The notes under the pieces were generated by a model, which saw only the letters and a program-made list of their open reading frames with translations, did not search any database and had not been told where the DNA came from. From the NCBI GenBank assembly GCA_002401215.1, contig NVSL01000088.1, forward strand, positions 1,670-9,356: a stretch of DNA of 7,687 nucleotides. Reading direction: 5' to 3'. This document shows positions 6,144 to 7,687 of the stretch, piece after piece (positions within the stretch are counted from its first letter, which is position 1; each line of letters opens with the position of its first letter). The translations under genes and the position numbers were made by a program. This stretch comes from Flavobacteriaceae bacterium (lineage in GTDB: Bacteria > Bacteroidota > Bacteroidia > Flavobacteriales > Flavobacteriaceae).

Positions 6144-7232
6144 TTATTTTTCCTTTGTTTTCAAAGCATCTAAACGTTCTTGAATTTGTTTACCTCTACG
6201 CAAGCTATCCACATAGGTCTGTTCATTGGGTTCGAAGTCCACAGCACGTTGCCAGAATTGAACCGCCTTATTAATTTTTTCACTACGAAAAGCAAGGTTG
6301 CCATCTTTGTAAGCTTTGTCAGCCATTGTTGAAATATTTACATCAATACTTTCTAATAAATTATCTGCCTCAGCATTGCCTCGTTTGCGTAACTGAAGTG
6401 CTTTTTTCTTTGCTTCAAGCCATGAGCCCTGTTTCATTAGAAGCTTCACTTCTTCAACGCTCACTTGATTCTTTGGCGGTTTCATTGTTTTGGCTTTAAC
6501 TACTTCAGGTTTACTTTTAAACAGCTTAAAACCTTTAGGCAGTGCGGTTGCCATAGCATTCTTTAGGTCTTGTGCTTTTTTATCATCCGACACCATACGT
6601 AAATATGAATCTGCATATAACCAAGCCAACTCTGGCACATCCTTTTTTTCATAAATACCAGCCAGTACCCATGTTTTATCAATATGTAGTTTCAATTCCT
6701 GATTAACATCTTCATCTGCAAGGCGAAACGCCTCATCATCACCAAACAAACCTTTGGGCGGTATGTATGCATCCTTCCATTTTAACCACGCCGTATCCTC
6801 TTGTTTGCGTTGAGCGTATAATGTGTCAAAGCGAAGCTGTCTCACTTTCAAGTTCATGTTCTTTTGATATGCTAAGAGGGCTTTAGGTTGCCGCGACAAC
6901 TCGACCGCCATACGGTAAGCTTCTTCAGCTTTTGCCCAATTTCTTTTTCTCTCTTCAGCTTTACCTTTTCTTGCATAATAACGTAGCAACTTCAAACGCG
7001 CAGGTTCAACTTCACTTTTCAAAAATGTTTGTGCCTGTACATAATCGTTATCATCTTCAGGAATAGCTCGCAAACGCTCTCTTGCCTCCATCACCAAACC
7101 CTGATGAAATTCAGTTTGTGCAGCATCATAAGCACTCACCAAACCCAGTGAAACTTGCAAGTCATGACCACTCTTGCCAGCACATGCCGATAAAAACAAC
7201 ACGAGCATCACATAAACAATATTGCGAACCAT
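6144..7232 (-). CDS. Lipoprotein with TPR-like helical repeats, function unknown
   Basis: The product is 362 residues. A short signal peptide ends in the lipobox LSAC (14-17), so Cys17 should be lipidated. Alanine at +2 predicts the outer membrane if the usual Lol rule applies. The mature protein is almost all charged alpha helix. Two stretches look like tetratricopeptide repeats: about 86-116 ([19 protein letters not shown]) and about 303-336 ([20 protein letters not shown], then EPNE). Such proteins generally scaffold envelope complexes, but no partner is indicated. ATG 7232 directly abuts the cyclase TAA (TAAATG), with GGAGA 10 bases upstream inside the cyclase gene. The downstream ispG begins one base after its stop. 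This tight packing suggests one operon with translational coupling. I do not recognise a named family. Confidence 0.85.
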   Translation of the reverse strand: MVRNIVYVMLVLFLSACAGKSGHDLQVSLGLVSAYDAAQTEFHQGLVMEARERLRAIPEDDNDYVQAQTFLKSEVEPARLKLLRYYARKGKAEERKRNWAKAEEAYRMAVELSRQPKALLAYQKNMNLKVRQLRFDTLYAQRKQEDTAWLKWKDAYIPPKGLFGDDEAFRLADEDVNQELKLHIDKTWVLAGIYEKKDVPELAWLYADSYLRMVSDDKKAQDLKNAMATALPKGFKLFKSKPEVVKAKTMKPPKNQVSVEEVKLLMKQGSWLEAKKKALQLRKRGNAEADNLLESIDVNISTMADKAYKDGNLAFRSEKINKAVQFWQRAVDFEPNEQTYVDSLRRGKQIQERLDALKTKEK

Positions 7233-7687
7233 TTAAATAATATCTCCAACTATCATCCGAGCATTGGTGGGTAATGTCATATCAAAAGCGCGGGCAACTG
7301 CAAAGCTTACATCACTCACCACTTTGTCACTCTTCGCTTGAACCACACCGCACTGTAAAGGTTCACTCACACCTTTCACAGCTATCTCACCCATATCTTC
7401 AAAGCTAAATCCTTGCCCAATCACATCAAATGTTGCTTTCGGCAACACAACCTCATCTGCATTGCCCAAACCACCCATACGAGACGCAACATTCACGGCA
7501 TCACCAATCACAGTGTACTCCAATCGTTCAGCAGCACCAATATTTCCAACAATTACATTGCCTTTGTTCAAACCCACGCGAAATGAGACTTTGCTCCCAT
7601 CTTTGCGTAAAATACCCAAGTGTTTACACGCCACAGTCATCGCAATACCAGCCAACGCCGCATTCCGCGCATGTTTTTTATCTTCTT
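7233..7687 (-). CDS. Class III adenylate/guanylate cyclase catalytic domain, C-terminal part (5' end outside the window)
   Basis: The frame is open through the right edge (reading EDKKHARNAALAGIAMTV), so the gene continues beyond the window; a TTG at 7655 is internal, not the start. About 151 residues are visible, covering the second half of a CHD-type cyclase domain. VSFRVGLNKGNVIVGNIG is the usual RIGIHxGxVVVGNIG strand-loop. ERLEYTVIGDAVNVASRM holds the Asp of IGD expected to choose adenine, and the Asn and Arg of VNVASR that stabilise the transition state. The downstream GFSFEDMGEIAVKGVSEPLQ is the standard C-terminal end of the domain. These residues favour cAMP production. The metal-binding aspartates and any sensor or membrane region lie upstream and cannot be seen. 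It is first of the visible genes in the proteobacterial operon. Confidence 0.9.
   Translation of the reverse strand, partial: EDKKHARNAALAGIAMTVACKHLGILRKDGSKVSFRVGLNKGNVIVGNIGAAERLEYTVIGDAVNVASRMGGLGNADEVVLPKATFDVIGQGFSFEDMGEIAVKGVSEPLQCGVVQAKSDKVVSDVSFAVARAFDMTLPTNARMIVGDII

Noticed and set aside
1..7687. CRISPR arrays, tRNA or rRNA genes, insertion sequences, attachment sites
   Set aside because: I saw no regularly spaced repeats, cloverleaf sequences, transposase or integrase motifs, or terminal inverted repeats with target duplications.

Overview
The window reads as two pieces of DNA from different kinds of bacteria joined inside one open reading frame at about 5711-5722. The left piece (1 to about 5710) looks like Bacteroidota, most likely a flavobacterium. 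It is AT-rich, its genes start after A-rich leaders without Shine-Dalgarno sequences, two start regions carry TAnnTTTG-type -7 boxes, and its proteins (RadC, TrkA, TrkH, TrmN6-type methyltransferase, RimM, an S16 with an Ala/Glu-rich tail) have a flavobacterial look. The right piece (about 5711-7687) looks proteobacterial. It has higher GC, clear AAAGGA and GGAG ribosome binding sites, a lipobox lipoprotein, a class III cyclase and an IspG of the proteobacterial type. The exact lineage of either half cannot be fixed by eye.

Layout of the left piece: radC (minus) and trkA (plus) diverge from a short region with back-to-back candidate promoters. trkA is followed by trkH, and together they encode a Trk-type potassium uptake system: TrkH is the membrane pore and TrkA the nucleotide-binding gating subunit. 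Each is preceded by a tiny ORF whose stop codon overlaps its start codon (ATGA for trkA, TTGA for trkH). A small exported protein of unknown function follows trkH. On the minus strand lie a tRNA1(Val) A37 methyltransferase gene and, upstream of it beyond a good intrinsic terminator, rimM and the 3' end of rpsP, the usual ribosome-maturation pair.

Layout of the right piece, all minus strand and in transcription order from the right edge: the 3' part of an adenylate/guanylate cyclase, a lipoprotein with TPR-like helical repeats whose start abuts the cyclase stop, and the 5' part of ispG. These three are packed like an operon.

The main oddity is the 187-codon ORF at 5579-6142. It is the first ~144 residues of IspG fused in frame to the last ~43 residues of ribosomal protein S16. 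Both genes are essential in most bacteria and both are broken here, so an assembly misjoin over a short shared GAAAAAGAA stretch is much more likely than a real fusion. I found no convincing new defence, mobile or RNA system. The remaining points of interest are the mini-ORF coupling and the repeats around trkA and trkH.
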